NCBI RefSeq assembly: GCF_900169565.1
Contig: NZ_LT828648.1
Location: forward strand, 2,702,501-2,766,500
Length of the DNA stretch: 64,000 nt
Reading direction: 5' to 3'
Origin: Nitrospira japonica
Lineage (GTDB): Bacteria; Nitrospirota; Nitrospiria; Nitrospirales; Nitrospiraceae
The position numbers and the translations under genes are program-made. Under the pieces are notes generated by a model. The model made no database searches. It was not told the origin of the DNA and was given only the letters and a program-made list of their open reading frames with translations. This document shows, piece after piece, positions 1-8,553 of this stretch (positions are counted from its first letter, which is position 1; every line of letters begins with the position of its first letter).

Positions 1-37
1 GGCTGATGATAAAAAGGACCAAACCAGAAAGTCTCAT
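1..37 (-). CDS. N-terminus of an exported protein, cut by the window edge
   Basis: On the minus strand an ATG follows a strong GGAGG ribosome site and opens a frame that reads MRLSGLVLFIIS before the window ends. The basic residue followed by a hydrophobic run looks like the beginning of a signal peptide. Nothing more can be said about function. It is read in the same direction as the DUF2292 gene that precedes it. Confidence 0.55.
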   Translation of the reverse strand, partial: MRLSGLVLFIIS

Positions 38-200
38 GTCGTTTCCTCCGTGACATGGGAACTTCCGGTGGTCCGGTCAGCCCGCCGTTAAAATTGATCA
101 GCTGTTACGTTCAAAACGTCCGGTTGTCCGGACGTTGTTTACTCCTTGAGTTCAGTACAGATGGAAACGTCTGCGCCGGCGACCGTTGTGCGGATGCCTT

Positions 201-386
201 TCATCGGGAAAGGTCGGCATCGAAGCGCGTTTTTTCTTTGCGCTCGATCTGGACCACTTTGGAGTCGTGAACGATAATCTCCACTGAGCCGAAGCGGATT
301 CCCTTCAGCGCATGAATGATCGCTTGCTCGACCTGCCGATGTACATTGTGGTCCGATAGTTCAGTGCTGTTGCTGAGCGACCGCAT
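201..386 (-). CDS. YezD-family small protein (DUF2292)
   Basis: This 61-residue protein consists almost entirely of the DUF2292/YezD domain, with the core EQAIIHALKGIRFGSVEIIV followed by HDSKVVQIERKEKTRF. Members are small soluble proteins of unknown function, often encoded beside sulfur or oxyanion uptake genes, which fits the molybdate genes that follow divergently. I chose the ATG preceded closely by GGAGGG; an in-frame GTG 21 bases upstream would add seven residues. No catalytic residues are known for the family. The identification is by recognisable sequence pattern and the role is unknown. Confidence 0.75.
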   Translation of the reverse strand: MRSLSNSTELSDHNVHRQVEQAIIHALKGIRFGSVEIIVHDSKVVQIERKEKTRFDADLSR

Positions 387-431
387 ATACCCTCCATCTA
401 GATTCACTGACGTGCAATACGTAATCTAATT

Positions 432-465
432 CCTATGAATCCGATCGGGATTAAGTTTTCATAGG
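432..465. promoter_or_regulatory. Inverted repeat in the divergent promoter region
   Basis: Two perfect 8-bp arms, CCTATGAA and TTCATAGG, are separated by 18 bp and enclose a smaller inverted repeat (AATCC/GGATT). The dyad lies in an AT-rich stretch between the DUF2292 gene and the HTH regulator. It could be an operator for either gene or a hairpin in the DUF2292 leader. No known consensus was recognised. Confidence 0.4.
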
Positions 466-595
466 TATAAATTAACTTGGTCTATTTTGTCAACAATTAA
501 TTTTATGATCTGATCTACGAGGCAATTCGGCTATGTGGAACTATTCATCTGCCGTGATGAAGTATCAAAAAACTGGTGATTTGTATCCAGTATAC

Positions 596-625
596 TTGAC
601 ACTAATAAAGTATTATTGCTATATC
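596..625 (+). promoter_or_regulatory. Sigma-70-like promoter of the molybdate regulator
   Basis: A perfect TTGACA is followed after 18 bp by TATATC, a fair -10 match. Transcription would start around 631-634, at or next to the ATG of the regulator, and no Shine-Dalgarno sequence precedes that ATG. The mRNA may therefore be leaderless. This is inferred from sequence only. Confidence 0.5.
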
Positions 626-633
626 GCCCCGGC

Positions 634-1809
634 ATGGGGATCAAACACCGAGCTGAGTCTGTCGACCATTTTCGAAATGAGCTAAAAAACCTGCGGAACG
701 CGCGTGGCCTGTCGCAGGGTGAGCTGGCCTCGAGAGCCGGCATCACGCGTCAAGCTGTTTCATCGATCGAATCCAACCTCTACTTACCCACCACCGCTGT
801 CGCTCTTCGGCTTGCCGCGGCTCTTTCCTGTCGGGTTGAAGAGCTGTTTTCCTTGATCCGACCGGTCGAACGAATCCAAGGCACCCTGGTGGGAAGAGTT
901 CCAGAACGAGATCCCTCACGTCCGCCGGTTCGCGTCAAGGTTGCCCAGGTAGGTTCTCGCATCGTCGTGCGTCCGGTCATGGGACTGGGCGACGTGCTCT
1001 CGTGTGCCGTGGGGGCAGATGGGTATCTGACGGAGCCGGCTTCCTACAGCGATGGGTCAACTGTAGAGGTGATGCTCTCCCGGGACCGCCAGGCCGTCGA
1101 GCAGGAAATTTCGGTCGCCGGCTGCGATCCCGCAATCTTTCTGGCGGGCGAACATATGAGGAGGCGGAAGGATCAGACCTCGGTCGTCGGCTGGACGATG
1201 GGCAGTATGGCGGCGCTTCGGTCGTTGCAACGAGGGGAAGTTCACGTCGCCGGTCTACATCTGTTTGATCCCGCGACCGGAGAATCCAATCTTCCTTTCG
1301 TCAGGCGAGCATTGAAGGGCTCCGCCTACGATGTCGTGACTTTCGCGACATGGGAGGAAGGTTTGCTGGTTCGCAAAGGAAATCCCAAGTCGATCCGCAC
1401 GGCGGCGGACCTTGCCGAGCCGACCGTGACCCTTTTGAATCGGGAAGAGGGAGCGGGGGCTCGTCTGCTGCTCGATCGGCAATTGCGTGAGGCGGGGATA
1501 GATCCTGCACGCGTGCGTGGTTACGACCGGATCGCGTCCTCTCACTTCGAAGTCGCTCGGGCGATTGCCGGACAGCAGGCTGACGTCGGGATTGGTATTC
1601 GAGCGGCGGCGCAATATTTCGAACTGGATTTCGTGCCGCTCCAATCGGCGCGCTACGACCTGGTGGTCCCCAAAGCGTATCTCACGTCCCATCCGACTCT
1701 GGCCCATCTTTTCGAGACCATCGTGAGTCGTCAGTTCCGAAACGAGATCGAAGCGCTCGGCGGCTATGACACGACCCAAACCGGAACGATGCATGTCTTG
1801 CGAGGATAA
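634..1809 (+). CDS. HTH regulator with a periplasmic-binding-type sensor domain
   Basis: The 391-residue protein has an XRE-type helix-turn-helix at roughly residues 12-68 (GLSQGELASRAGITRQAVSS) followed by a long PBP_like domain of the kind also found fused to molybdopterin or ModE-like regulators. No signal peptide or membrane segment is present, so the binding domain acts inside the cell. Family knowledge suggests a ligand-responsive repressor or activator, with molybdate, tungstate or a cofactor intermediate as likely ligand. It sits 26 bases ahead of a ModA-like gene and heads the transport cluster, so it probably regulates that cluster. The ATG was preferred to an upstream in-frame TTG because the HTH begins normally from it and the TTG lies inside the probable promoter. 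Confidence 0.75.
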   Translation: MGIKHRAESVDHFRNELKNLRNARGLSQGELASRAGITRQAVSSIESNLYLPTTAVALRLAAALSCRVEELFSLIRPVERIQGTLVGRVPERDPSRPPVRVKVAQVGSRIVVRPVMGLGDVLSCAVGADGYLTEPASYSDGSTVEVMLSRDRQAVEQEISVAGCDPAIFLAGEHMRRRKDQTSVVGWTMGSMAALRSLQRGEVHVAGLHLFDPATGESNLPFVRRALKGSAYDVVTFATWEEGLLVRKGNPKSIRTAADLAEPTVTLLNREEGAGARLLLDRQLREAGIDPARVRGYDRIASSHFEVARAIAGQQADVGIGIRAAAQYFELDFVPLQSARYDLVVPKAYLTSHPTLAHLFETIVSRQFRNEIEALGGYDTTQTGTMHVLRG

Positions 1810-1835
1810 ATGACGTCAATGTGGGAGATCGTGAG

Positions 1836-2663
1836 ATGAATTTGAAACACATCATAGTCCTTGCCGGCGTGCTCGCCTCGGGTTTTGCGACATCAGGGCA
1901 TACATTTGAACAATTTGTGATAGCCGCATCGCCGAGTATGCGTCTTCCCGTGGAAGCCCTTGGGCGGCAGTTTGAAGCGGCGCATCCAGACGTACGCGTG
2001 CGGCTGCATCTGGATTCCGGTCTTGATCTTCGCCGGACCATTGCCGGGATGGAGAACAGCACGAAAGGAAAATACTTCATCGGTTCGGGGCCTATTCACC
2101 TCGTGGCGCCCGGAGGCGATGAATTGATCACCCGGTTGGAGCAAAAGTACTACGTGCTGCCAGGCACCCGGCGAGTTTACGCCGAAGAACGGCTTGTCAT
2201 GGTTGTGCCGGAATCTTTGGTCGATGCTCCGGCGTCCTTTGAGGCTTTGAAAACCGCCGGCAGGCTGCGAATCGCCGTGGGAGATTCAGAAAAAACGACG
2301 CTTGGCCAAAAGACCCAGCAATTACTGACGGCACTGGGCGTCTGGGACGACGTCAAGGAACGGCTCGATGAAGCAGCCGATACGCGTGCCGTCATCGACC
2401 ACGTGCTGAACGGCCAGGCCGATGTCGGAATTGTGTTCGGTCCGGACGCAGCCCGAGAGAATCAACGATTGCGAGTCGTCGCCGAAGCCGAACGCAACCT
2501 TGTTGCTCCGGTGCTCCATTCCATGGCGATGGAACGCTATTGCCCCAATCGGGCGCTGTGCGGTGAATTCCTCGAATTCATTCAGTCGCCCCAGGCGCAG
2601 GACACGCTCAAAGGTCTGGGTTACGTCTCGCCTGTCCGAGTACCGTCAAGTCACGCCCGTTAA
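1836..2663 (+). CDS. ModA-like periplasmic oxyanion-binding protein (divergent)
   Basis: This 275-residue exported protein has a signal peptide (hydrophobic run IIVLAGVLASGF) and then the ModA fold: an opening FVIAASPSMRLPVEALGRQF, a middle ERLVMVVPE and a late QADVGIVFGPDA. It is more divergent than the ModA encoded further along. It may bind molybdate, tungstate or a related anion, passing it to ModBC or acting as a sensor. The ATG with GGGAG about ten bases upstream was chosen over an in-frame GTG 15 bases earlier. Two different ModA-like proteins in one cluster suggest two ligands or two affinities; the sequence does not say which. Confidence 0.7.
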   Translation: MNLKHIIVLAGVLASGFATSGHTFEQFVIAASPSMRLPVEALGRQFEAAHPDVRVRLHLDSGLDLRRTIAGMENSTKGKYFIGSGPIHLVAPGGDELITRLEQKYYVLPGTRRVYAEERLVMVVPESLVDAPASFEALKTAGRLRIAVGDSEKTTLGQKTQQLLTALGVWDDVKERLDEAADTRAVIDHVLNGQADVGIVFGPDAARENQRLRVVAEAERNLVAPVLHSMAMERYCPNRALCGEFLEFIQSPQAQDTLKGLGYVSPVRVPSSHAR

Positions 2664-2711
2664 TAATCCAAAGTTAGAGAAGTCGCTATGTTGACTCAGG
2701 AGGAGGACGTC

Positions 2712-3374
2712 ATGTCACCGGAGAATCGGGGAAAGCATCTCAAACGTTGGAGCGGTGTGGTCGCCTGGGCGCTGTTTGTCGCGATCGTTGCAACAGGGTG
2801 TGCGCGGCTTCCGTACACGACGAAGGTCGTGCAGGAGAACCGGCGCGTTTTCGTCTCTTTGCAGCGTGAGCCAAAACCCGAAGGTTACAGCCACCCGGTT
2901 CAATTCACTGTCGAAGAGTTGACTGCCATCCTGTCCGGGTTTTCCTTTCGTGAAAAGCAGAGATTGCCGTTGCGCTGGTTTGCGGAGGAGGTTCCGCCGA
3001 GAGAAATTTTCCGGAGGGATGAACTGGAAGCGATTGTGCCTCCCTTGGTCGATGCGCTGCAGAAGGCATCCCCCGAAGAGCGTGTGTATTTCCAGGTTTT
3101 GGCGCCAGGAATGAATCCGGCGTACGAGCGGGATACGACCGCAGGCTGGATCGCCATTCACGAGCCGTATTTTCACCTCACGCTCGAACATTACCACGCC
3201 ATGTTTCCCACCAGAAAATCGGAACAGTGGGATCTTCGATATCCCGCTCTGCCGCCCGATCCCAAGACGTTCCTGCTGTACTTCGAGCCGGGACGGTTTT
3301 GGGAAACCGATCCCGTGACTCATCGCCCATCCGTGCAGTACCGCGAATTCTTGAAGGCAGTGCCGACCAAGTAA
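2712..3374 (+). CDS. Lipoprotein of unknown function in the molybdate cluster
   Basis: The 220-residue protein starts at an ATG with a strong AGGAGGA site (an upstream in-frame start is less likely). A signal peptide ends in a lipobox reading VATGCAR, so it should be a lipid-anchored envelope protein. The body is soluble, with no recognised catalytic motif; it includes FTVEELTAILSGFSFREK and a C-terminal part rich in aromatic residues and proline. It lies between the ModA-like gene and the porin with short gaps, so it is probably co-transcribed with them. It may be an accessory of the porin or binding protein, but that is only context. Confidence 0.7.
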   Translation: MSPENRGKHLKRWSGVVAWALFVAIVATGCARLPYTTKVVQENRRVFVSLQREPKPEGYSHPVQFTVEELTAILSGFSFREKQRLPLRWFAEEVPPREIFRRDELEAIVPPLVDALQKASPEERVYFQVLAPGMNPAYERDTTAGWIAIHEPYFHLTLEHYHAMFPTRKSEQWDLRYPALPPDPKTFLLYFEPGRFWETDPVTHRPSVQYREFLKAVPTK

Positions 3375-3440
3375 CGCCGTCGAAGGTCGGCAACTCGAAT
3401 TATTTCCACACTCATATCCAATCATTTTCGGAGGTCGGTC

Positions 3441-5222
3441 ATGATGTTGCGGAGATGGTTTTCCCAAATGGGCTTCGGACCTCGAGCCGCCAAGGCGATC
3501 GTTGCAATGAATGCTGCAGTCCTGTTGAGCCTAGTCCCCGATCTCGGGCAAGCAGTAGATTCGGGAAAATTAGTCGAGAAGAACGGCGAATACGTCTTCG
3601 TCGAAAGCATGGACCCCGCCACGCGCTTGCTGTTGGAGCGGTCCTACGAAAAAGGCATCATCACACAAGAAGAGCGTGATAAGGCCATCAAGGAGTCCGA
3701 ATCCCGCGCCTATCTGATGCAGCCGAGCTTCAAGCTTTGGTACGACCGGGGATTCAATTTCTCGATGAACGACAACGCCTTTCTTCTCAAGATCAGGGGA
3801 CGCCTGCAAATGCGGGAAACGACCAGGTGGAGAAACGACGCGTGGAGAAATCCGGGAGATGCAAAGAATTATCCGGAATTGCTCGGAGTTTTCGGAGACT
3901 ATCGCGCCAATCGATCGGACGATTTCTACACGCAATTCAACATACGCCGGGCCCGGCTGCTGTTCCTCGGCCACCTCATCAATCCCGATTTCAAGTATTT
4001 CGTTCAGCTGGGATTCGAAACTGCGGAGAACGCCCAGACGCCCGGAGCCGCAAATTTGCTCGACTTCTATTTTCTGAGCACGCACTTTTCGTTGTTCAAC
4101 GTGCAAGCCGGTCAATACAAGGTGTTCTTCAACCGGTCCCAGATCAATAACACCGCGTCCATGCAGTTTGCCGAACGCTCCTTGGTTCAGGATGCCTTCA
4201 CCGCCAGCGGTCTCAATCGTCGGGACGTCGGCATTACGATCATGAATGACGACGAAGTCTATCCGGTGAACTATTATCTCGGCGTCTATAACGGAGCCGG
4301 GCCATTGTTCAACCGTTACGGGACTTATGATAGCGAAGAAGCGACCGTCGGATGTCCGGGCGGACAGACAGGCGGCAATCCCTTTCCTTCGCCGGCCGGT
4401 TGCCCGACGAACTCTCGAAATCTGAACGCCAATTTCCGCAACGAGATGGACAAACTGATGTATGCCGGTCGTCTGCAATGGAATATCATGGGCCGGCCCG
4501 GCTACGGTGAAGGCGATCTGGCCTACTCGGAAAAGCCGCAAATGGCGGTCGGCGGAGGCCTCGCGTACAATCCGGGAATCAACACGAGTACCGACAATGC
4601 CTTCGTCGGCATCGATCTGGCCAACCTGAATTTCCGGCGGCAGCTGGCGACGTTCGGTAACGGGCGGCAACTGGGCTGGGGTGTCGTGAACTATTTAACG
4701 CATGCGTTCGACGGCGTGTTCAAGTATCGAGGGTTCTCCTTACAGGGCGAATATTATTTCAAGAACGTCGAACGGACCTTCAAGGGGGCCCCTTGTCTCC
4801 AGACGGCCGGGAGCGGCGGACCTTGTACGGCGCAGGCTCCGGGTCTCCTCGGCAACTCCACGGGTTTCTATGTGCAGAGTGGATATTATTTGATCCCGAG
4901 GAAGGTCGAGGTGGCGGCGCGCTACTCCTATTGGGATCCGGATACGAATGCATCGGGCGACTTGATCAAGCAGCTCGACGCTTCGATCAATTGGTTTCCG
5001 TTCGGGACCTACGATTACCAGGTTATGCTGACGTATACGAACTTGGCTATGGGAACCGGCGGGTATGCCATCGGCCGGAGCAGCCCATTGCCAAGTACGG
5101 GTGGCTCACAAAGTACCGTCCCCTGTCCGGCTACCTTTCCGTCAGGCTGTGTGCCCTTGGATGCTCGCGGCGGCACCTTGATAGAAAATGCCATCCGACT
5201 CCAGTTTCAGATCTTTTTCTAG
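3441..5222 (+). CDS. Porin, phosphate-selective OprO/OprP type
   Basis: A 593-residue outer-membrane barrel. A signal peptide is followed by a short helical region (ATRLLLERSYEKGIITQEER) and then the OprO/P-like core, with FSMNDNAFLLKIRGRLQMRE, alternating beta strands throughout, and a C-terminal aromatic end (QFQIFF) typical of barrel assembly. GGAGG lies six bases before the ATG. OprO/P family porins favour anions. Its place between two ModA-type genes suggests an outer-membrane route for molybdate or another oxyanion, which is inference. Two cysteine- and proline-rich insertions (near residues 300-330 and 445-470) look like extracellular loops. Confidence 0.8.
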   Translation: MMLRRWFSQMGFGPRAAKAIVAMNAAVLLSLVPDLGQAVDSGKLVEKNGEYVFVESMDPATRLLLERSYEKGIITQEERDKAIKESESRAYLMQPSFKLWYDRGFNFSMNDNAFLLKIRGRLQMRETTRWRNDAWRNPGDAKNYPELLGVFGDYRANRSDDFYTQFNIRRARLLFLGHLINPDFKYFVQLGFETAENAQTPGAANLLDFYFLSTHFSLFNVQAGQYKVFFNRSQINNTASMQFAERSLVQDAFTASGLNRRDVGITIMNDDEVYPVNYYLGVYNGAGPLFNRYGTYDSEEATVGCPGGQTGGNPFPSPAGCPTNSRNLNANFRNEMDKLMYAGRLQWNIMGRPGYGEGDLAYSEKPQMAVGGGLAYNPGINTSTDNAFVGIDLANLNFRRQLATFGNGRQLGWGVVNYLTHAFDGVFKYRGFSLQGEYYFKNVERTFKGAPCLQTAGSGGPCTAQAPGLLGNSTGFYVQSGYYLIPRKVEVAARYSYWDPDTNASGDLIKQLDASINWFPFGTYDYQVMLTYTNLAMGTGGYAIGRSSPLPSTGGSQSTVPCPATFPSGCVPLDARGGTLIENAIRLQFQIFF

Positions 5223-5256
5223 TTCGTCATAATACGGTCATCTAGGAGGTCGAACC

Positions 5257-6051
5257 ATGAATCATCGTCGGTGCGGGATATTCGTAACCAGACTGACGAC
5301 CCTCGCGCTCTTTCTGATCGTGCTTGTCTCTTCCGCTGGCGTGACTCTGGCCGAAGAACTTACGATCGCCGCCGCGTCGGACCTGAGTTTTGCGTTCAAA
5401 GAGCTTGCGGGAGAATTTGAGAAGAGCTCGGGGCATCATGTCAAACTATCGTTGGGATCGTCCGGGAACTTCTATTCGCAGATTCAGAACGGTGCTCCAT
5501 TTGATCTCTATTTTTCGGCCGACATCGGCTATCCTCGGAAACTGGAAGAGGCGGGTCTGACGGTACCCGGTTCTCTTTATCGATACGCAATCGGGCGAAT
5601 CGTCGTGTGGGCGGGGCATGGATCGCGTCTCGATATGACGAAGGGGATGGAAGTACTGCGCGAGTCAAGCATCAAGAAGATTGCCATCGCCAATCCCAAA
5701 CATGCCCCCTATGGACGGGCCGCCGTGTCCTCCATGGAGCACTTTAACCTCTACCAGCAGGTCAAGGATCGGCTGGTTCTGGGAGAAAACATCTCCCAGG
5801 CCGCCCAATTCGTCGAGTCGGGTGCCTGTGAGGTTGGAATCATCGCCCTTTCACTGGCTCTGGCGCCGACGATGAAAGCCAAGGGTGCATATTGGGAGGT
5901 GCCGGCCGAGACCCATCCCGCGCTGGAACAGGGCGCGGTCATTCTGAAGTCGTCCCAACGCCGGGAAGCGGCGCAGGAATTTCTCGAGTTCATAAAAGGT
6001 CAGACAGGACAGGAGATCATGAAACGCTATGGTTTCACCATTCCGGCATAA
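5257..6051 (+). CDS. modA: Molybdate ABC transporter, binding protein ModA
   Basis: A 264-residue periplasmic binding protein with a clear signal peptide and the canonical ModA start of the mature chain, ELTIAAASDLSFAFKELAGE. Later conserved parts are FDLYFSADIGYPRKLEEAG, VKDRLVLGENISQAAQFVESG and VGIIALSLALAP. It captures molybdate or tungstate in the periplasm and delivers it to ModB and ModC, encoded just downstream. The start has an AGGAGG site. Its last 23 bases overlap the next gene. Oxyanion selectivity (Mo versus W) cannot be read from the sequence. Confidence 0.9.
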   Translation: MNHRRCGIFVTRLTTLALFLIVLVSSAGVTLAEELTIAAASDLSFAFKELAGEFEKSSGHHVKLSLGSSGNFYSQIQNGAPFDLYFSADIGYPRKLEEAGLTVPGSLYRYAIGRIVVWAGHGSRLDMTKGMEVLRESSIKKIAIANPKHAPYGRAAVSSMEHFNLYQQVKDRLVLGENISQAAQFVESGACEVGIIALSLALAPTMKAKGAYWEVPAETHPALEQGAVILKSSQRREAAQEFLEFIKGQTGQEIMKRYGFTIPA

Positions 6052-6364
6052 CCGACGATTCATTGGGTTATTAGCCGTGACGCTTATGCTTCTTACGTGC
6101 GCGGCCTGTTCCGACGCCGTGCAACTCGTGGGAGAAACTGAGACGGGGGGCGTCGTCACCTATTTATATAAGGAGGACCGGGGGGGGCCGATGGGGTCAC
6201 CGCATCGGAAGGAGGCATTGGCAGTCATCGAAAAGAAATGCCCATCCGGTTATATGGTCGTGCGGGATGGAGAAGTGAGAGGCTATTCCGGGATGTCGAG
6301 CACGGATGGGCATGAAGGTGAGGTGACGGGCCAGCGATGGGGCATTCGATTTCGATGTAAATAG
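6029..6364 (+). CDS. Small lipoprotein of unknown function
   Basis: The 111-residue product has a hydrophobic signal segment (FIGLLAVTLMLLT) and a lipobox-like CAAC with the lipid cysteine near residue 27, then a short soluble domain that includes EALAVIEKKCPSGYMVVRDG. The pattern of a lysine-rich helix followed by CPSG(Y) is seen in small bacterial envelope lipoproteins of unknown role. It overlaps the end of modA, so translation is probably coupled. An AGGAG lies about 14 bases upstream. It is likely part of the molybdate operon by position only. Confidence 0.6.
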   Translation: MVSPFRHNRRFIGLLAVTLMLLTCAACSDAVQLVGETETGGVVTYLYKEDRGGPMGSPHRKEALAVIEKKCPSGYMVVRDGEVRGYSGMSSTDGHEGEVTGQRWGIRFRCK

Positions 6365-6405
6365 CCACGATAGGTACCACGTCATCACTAAATGGGGGAT
6401 TCACC

Positions 6406-6609
6406 ATGAAACTCAGCGCGCGGAATCAATTTCAAGGGACTGTGGTTCGGATCACGGACGGACAGGCCATGGCAGAAGTCGTCGTCAAGGTCGGCCAACT
6501 TGAATTCGTTGCGGCCATCACCGAAGGCTCGGTCAAGAGCATGGGGCTTAAGGTCAACGATACCGTAACGGTGGCCGTGAAGGCCACGGAAGTCATGATT
6601 GGTAAGTAG
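6406..6609 (+). CDS. mop: Molbindin (Mop, single TOBE domain)
   Basis: A 67-residue protein made of one TOBE/Mop domain: MKLSARNQFQGTVVRITDGQ, then FVAAITEGSVKSMGLKVNDT and a final VAVKATEVMIGK. Mop proteins assemble into hexamers that bind molybdate or tungstate in the cytoplasm as a buffer or store. It lies between modA and modB in the same direction, which supports this. The length is right for a single-domain molbindin. Confidence 0.92.
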   Translation: MKLSARNQFQGTVVRITDGQAMAEVVVKVGQLEFVAAITEGSVKSMGLKVNDTVTVAVKATEVMIGK

Positions 6610-6681
6610 AATTCGACGGTTCTTTCCGCGGCGTATCGCGGGGAGAACGCCTCGGACGCCGACGAAGGGTAGGGCGGGATC

Positions 6682-7356
6682 GTGAATTGGACGGCAATTT
6701 GGGTTACTTTCAAGCTGGCGTCCCTGACGTCTCTCGCCCTATTGGTTCTCGGACTGCCCATCGCCTACTGGCTGGCCTATTCGAGACGACGATGGAAATT
6801 TCTCGTCGAATCGGTCGTGGCCCTTCCGCTGGTGCTCCCCCCCACTGTATTGGGATTTTATATCCTGGTGGCCATCGGTCCGCACAGTCCCGTCGGGCGG
6901 TTGTACACCGACATCGTCGGAGAACCATTGCCGTTCAGTTTTCAAGGGCTCCTGCTGGCGTCGATCCTTTACAGCCTGCCGTTTGCCGTCCAGCCCTTTG
7001 CGTCGGCGTTCGGTCAAGTCGACCGCAAGTTGATCGAGGCGTCGTGGACGTTGGGCTTGTCTCGATTCAAGACCTTCTTCAAGCTGATCGTGCCCCTCTC
7101 CTTGGCGGGGCTCGTGACGGGAGTCGTATTGAGTTTCGCTCATACGCTGGGTGAATTCGGCGTCGTGCTCATGGTGGGCGGAAACATCGAAGGCGTGACG
7201 CGCACCATTTCCATCGACATCTACGATGAGGTGCAGGCTCTGAACTATGCTCAGGCTTCAAAGACGGCTGCGTTCCTGCTGGTCATTTCATATCTTGTAT
7301 TGCTCCTCGTCTATGCCGTCAATCGGAACATGTGGACTGCATGGCCGCGGAAATAG
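6682..7356 (+). CDS. modB: Molybdate ABC transporter, permease ModB
   Basis: The 224-residue inner-membrane permease shows about five hydrophobic segments and the ABC-permease coupling loop (EASWTLGLSRFKTFFKLIVP), followed by the ModB-typical HTLGEFGVVLMVGGNIEG. It forms the channel for molybdate and pairs with ModC. The start is GTG, with GGGTAGGG just upstream. Its 3' end overlaps modC by 16 bases, indicating translational coupling. Confidence 0.92.
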   Translation: MNWTAIWVTFKLASLTSLALLVLGLPIAYWLAYSRRRWKFLVESVVALPLVLPPTVLGFYILVAIGPHSPVGRLYTDIVGEPLPFSFQGLLLASILYSLPFAVQPFASAFGQVDRKLIEASWTLGLSRFKTFFKLIVPLSLAGLVTGVVLSFAHTLGEFGVVLMVGGNIEGVTRTISIDIYDEVQALNYAQASKTAAFLLVISYLVLLLVYAVNRNMWTAWPRK

Positions 7357-8438
7357 CCATCGATATCCATAAGACCTTTCCTGGACGCGCGACGATCCGC
7401 GCCCGTATTCGGTATCCGGTTGAGGCTTCGACGGTCTTGATTCTCTTCGGTCCGTCCGGATCCGGAAAGACTACGGTCCTCCGGTCGGTCGCGGGGCTTG
7501 AATGTCCGGAGCAGGGGACGATCCGCTTTATCTCGCGGACCTGGCTGGATACGGCGGCCGGCGTCAACATTTCGCCGCAAGATCGCCGCATCGGATATAT
7601 GGCTCAAGAATACGCGCTGTTTCCCACCTATACGGTTGCGGGCAATATCGCCTATGGCTTAGGCCATCTCAGTGTCTCGGATCGAAAGCGGCGGGTGAGC
7701 GAAGTCTTGGAACTCTTTCAATTGGGTGGCCTGGAATCGGTCAAGCCTCGGGAGCTTTCCGGCGGGCAGCAGCAGCGGGTGGCTCTTGCGCGAGCGGTCG
7801 CGCCGAGACCCCAGTTGTTGCTGCTCGACGAGCCTCTCTCGGCGCTGGATGCGCCGACCAGGATTCGTCTTCGCGGGGAGCTCAGAAGCCTTCTGAAGCA
7901 ACTGGCGCTGCCGTCGATCATTGTGACGCATGACCGCGAGGAAGCATTGGCGTTGGGTGATGTGATGGCGGCGATGAGCGACGGGGCGGTCCTCCAAGTC
8001 GGTACGCCGCAGGATGTCTTCAGCAGGCCGGCGAATGCGGAGGTTGCCAAGATCGTCGGCGTGGAGACCGTGGTGCAGGGGCGCGTTCTTCAAGCTGCCG
8101 ACAGCCTCGTCACGATTGAAGTGGGAGAACAGACGCTCACGGCCTTGGATGGACCCGAACTCGGCTCCGCAGTCTTCGTGTGTATCCGTGCGGAGGATGT
8201 GATGCTTGAGAAGATCGGCACCGCGCCGACGAGCGCGCGCAATCATGTGAAAGGAATTGTCCGCGACATTGCATCTGCGGGACCATTGGTCAAGGTGAGT
8301 CTGGATTGCGGATTTCCTCTGGGAGTATTGGTTACGAGATCCGCTTTGGAAGAGTTGGGGCTTGAGCCGGGCTCGCCCGTACGGGCGGCGATCAAAGCCG
8401 GATCGGTACATGTCGTGCCCCGTCAGGAGGGAAACTGA
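7341..8438 (+). CDS. modC: Molybdate ABC transporter, ATPase ModC
   Basis: A 365-residue ATPase. Visible motifs are Walker A GPSGSGKTT, the signature LSGGQQQRVALARA, Walker B LLLLDEPLSALD and the switch histidine in VTHDREEALAL. A TOBE-type domain follows from about residue 230 (VVQGRVLQAADSLVTIEVGE), as in ModC. It energises molybdate import through ModB. An in-frame GTG nine bases upstream is an alternative start; both lie within the end of modB. The gene ends the cluster, with a strong stem-loop across its stop codon. Confidence 0.92.
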   Translation: MAAEIAIDIHKTFPGRATIRARIRYPVEASTVLILFGPSGSGKTTVLRSVAGLECPEQGTIRFISRTWLDTAAGVNISPQDRRIGYMAQEYALFPTYTVAGNIAYGLGHLSVSDRKRRVSEVLELFQLGGLESVKPRELSGGQQQRVALARAVAPRPQLLLLDEPLSALDAPTRIRLRGELRSLLKQLALPSIIVTHDREEALALGDVMAAMSDGAVLQVGTPQDVFSRPANAEVAKIVGVETVVQGRVLQAADSLVTIEVGEQTLTALDGPELGSAVFVCIRAEDVMLEKIGTAPTSARNHVKGIVRDIASAGPLVKVSLDCGFPLGVLVTRSALEELGLEPGSPVRAAIKAGSVHVVPRQEGN

Positions 8439-8443
8439 CGGGG
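8418..8443 (+). terminator. Stem-loop across the modC stop codon
   Basis: CCCCGTCA and TGACGGGG form a perfect 8-bp stem with a 10-base loop; the TGA stop of modC lies in the right arm. No T-run follows, so it may be a weak terminator or a 3'-end stabiliser of the molybdate mRNA. Confidence 0.5.
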
Positions 8444-8553
8444 TCAATGAGTCCCTATTCGCAGAAATGCATCGACTTCCTCCTGCCGCTGACCGCATAA
8501 AAGCCGGTAGTCTTACCAGCTGAAAAATTCAAGGTTCGCCTCTCCCCAGCTTC

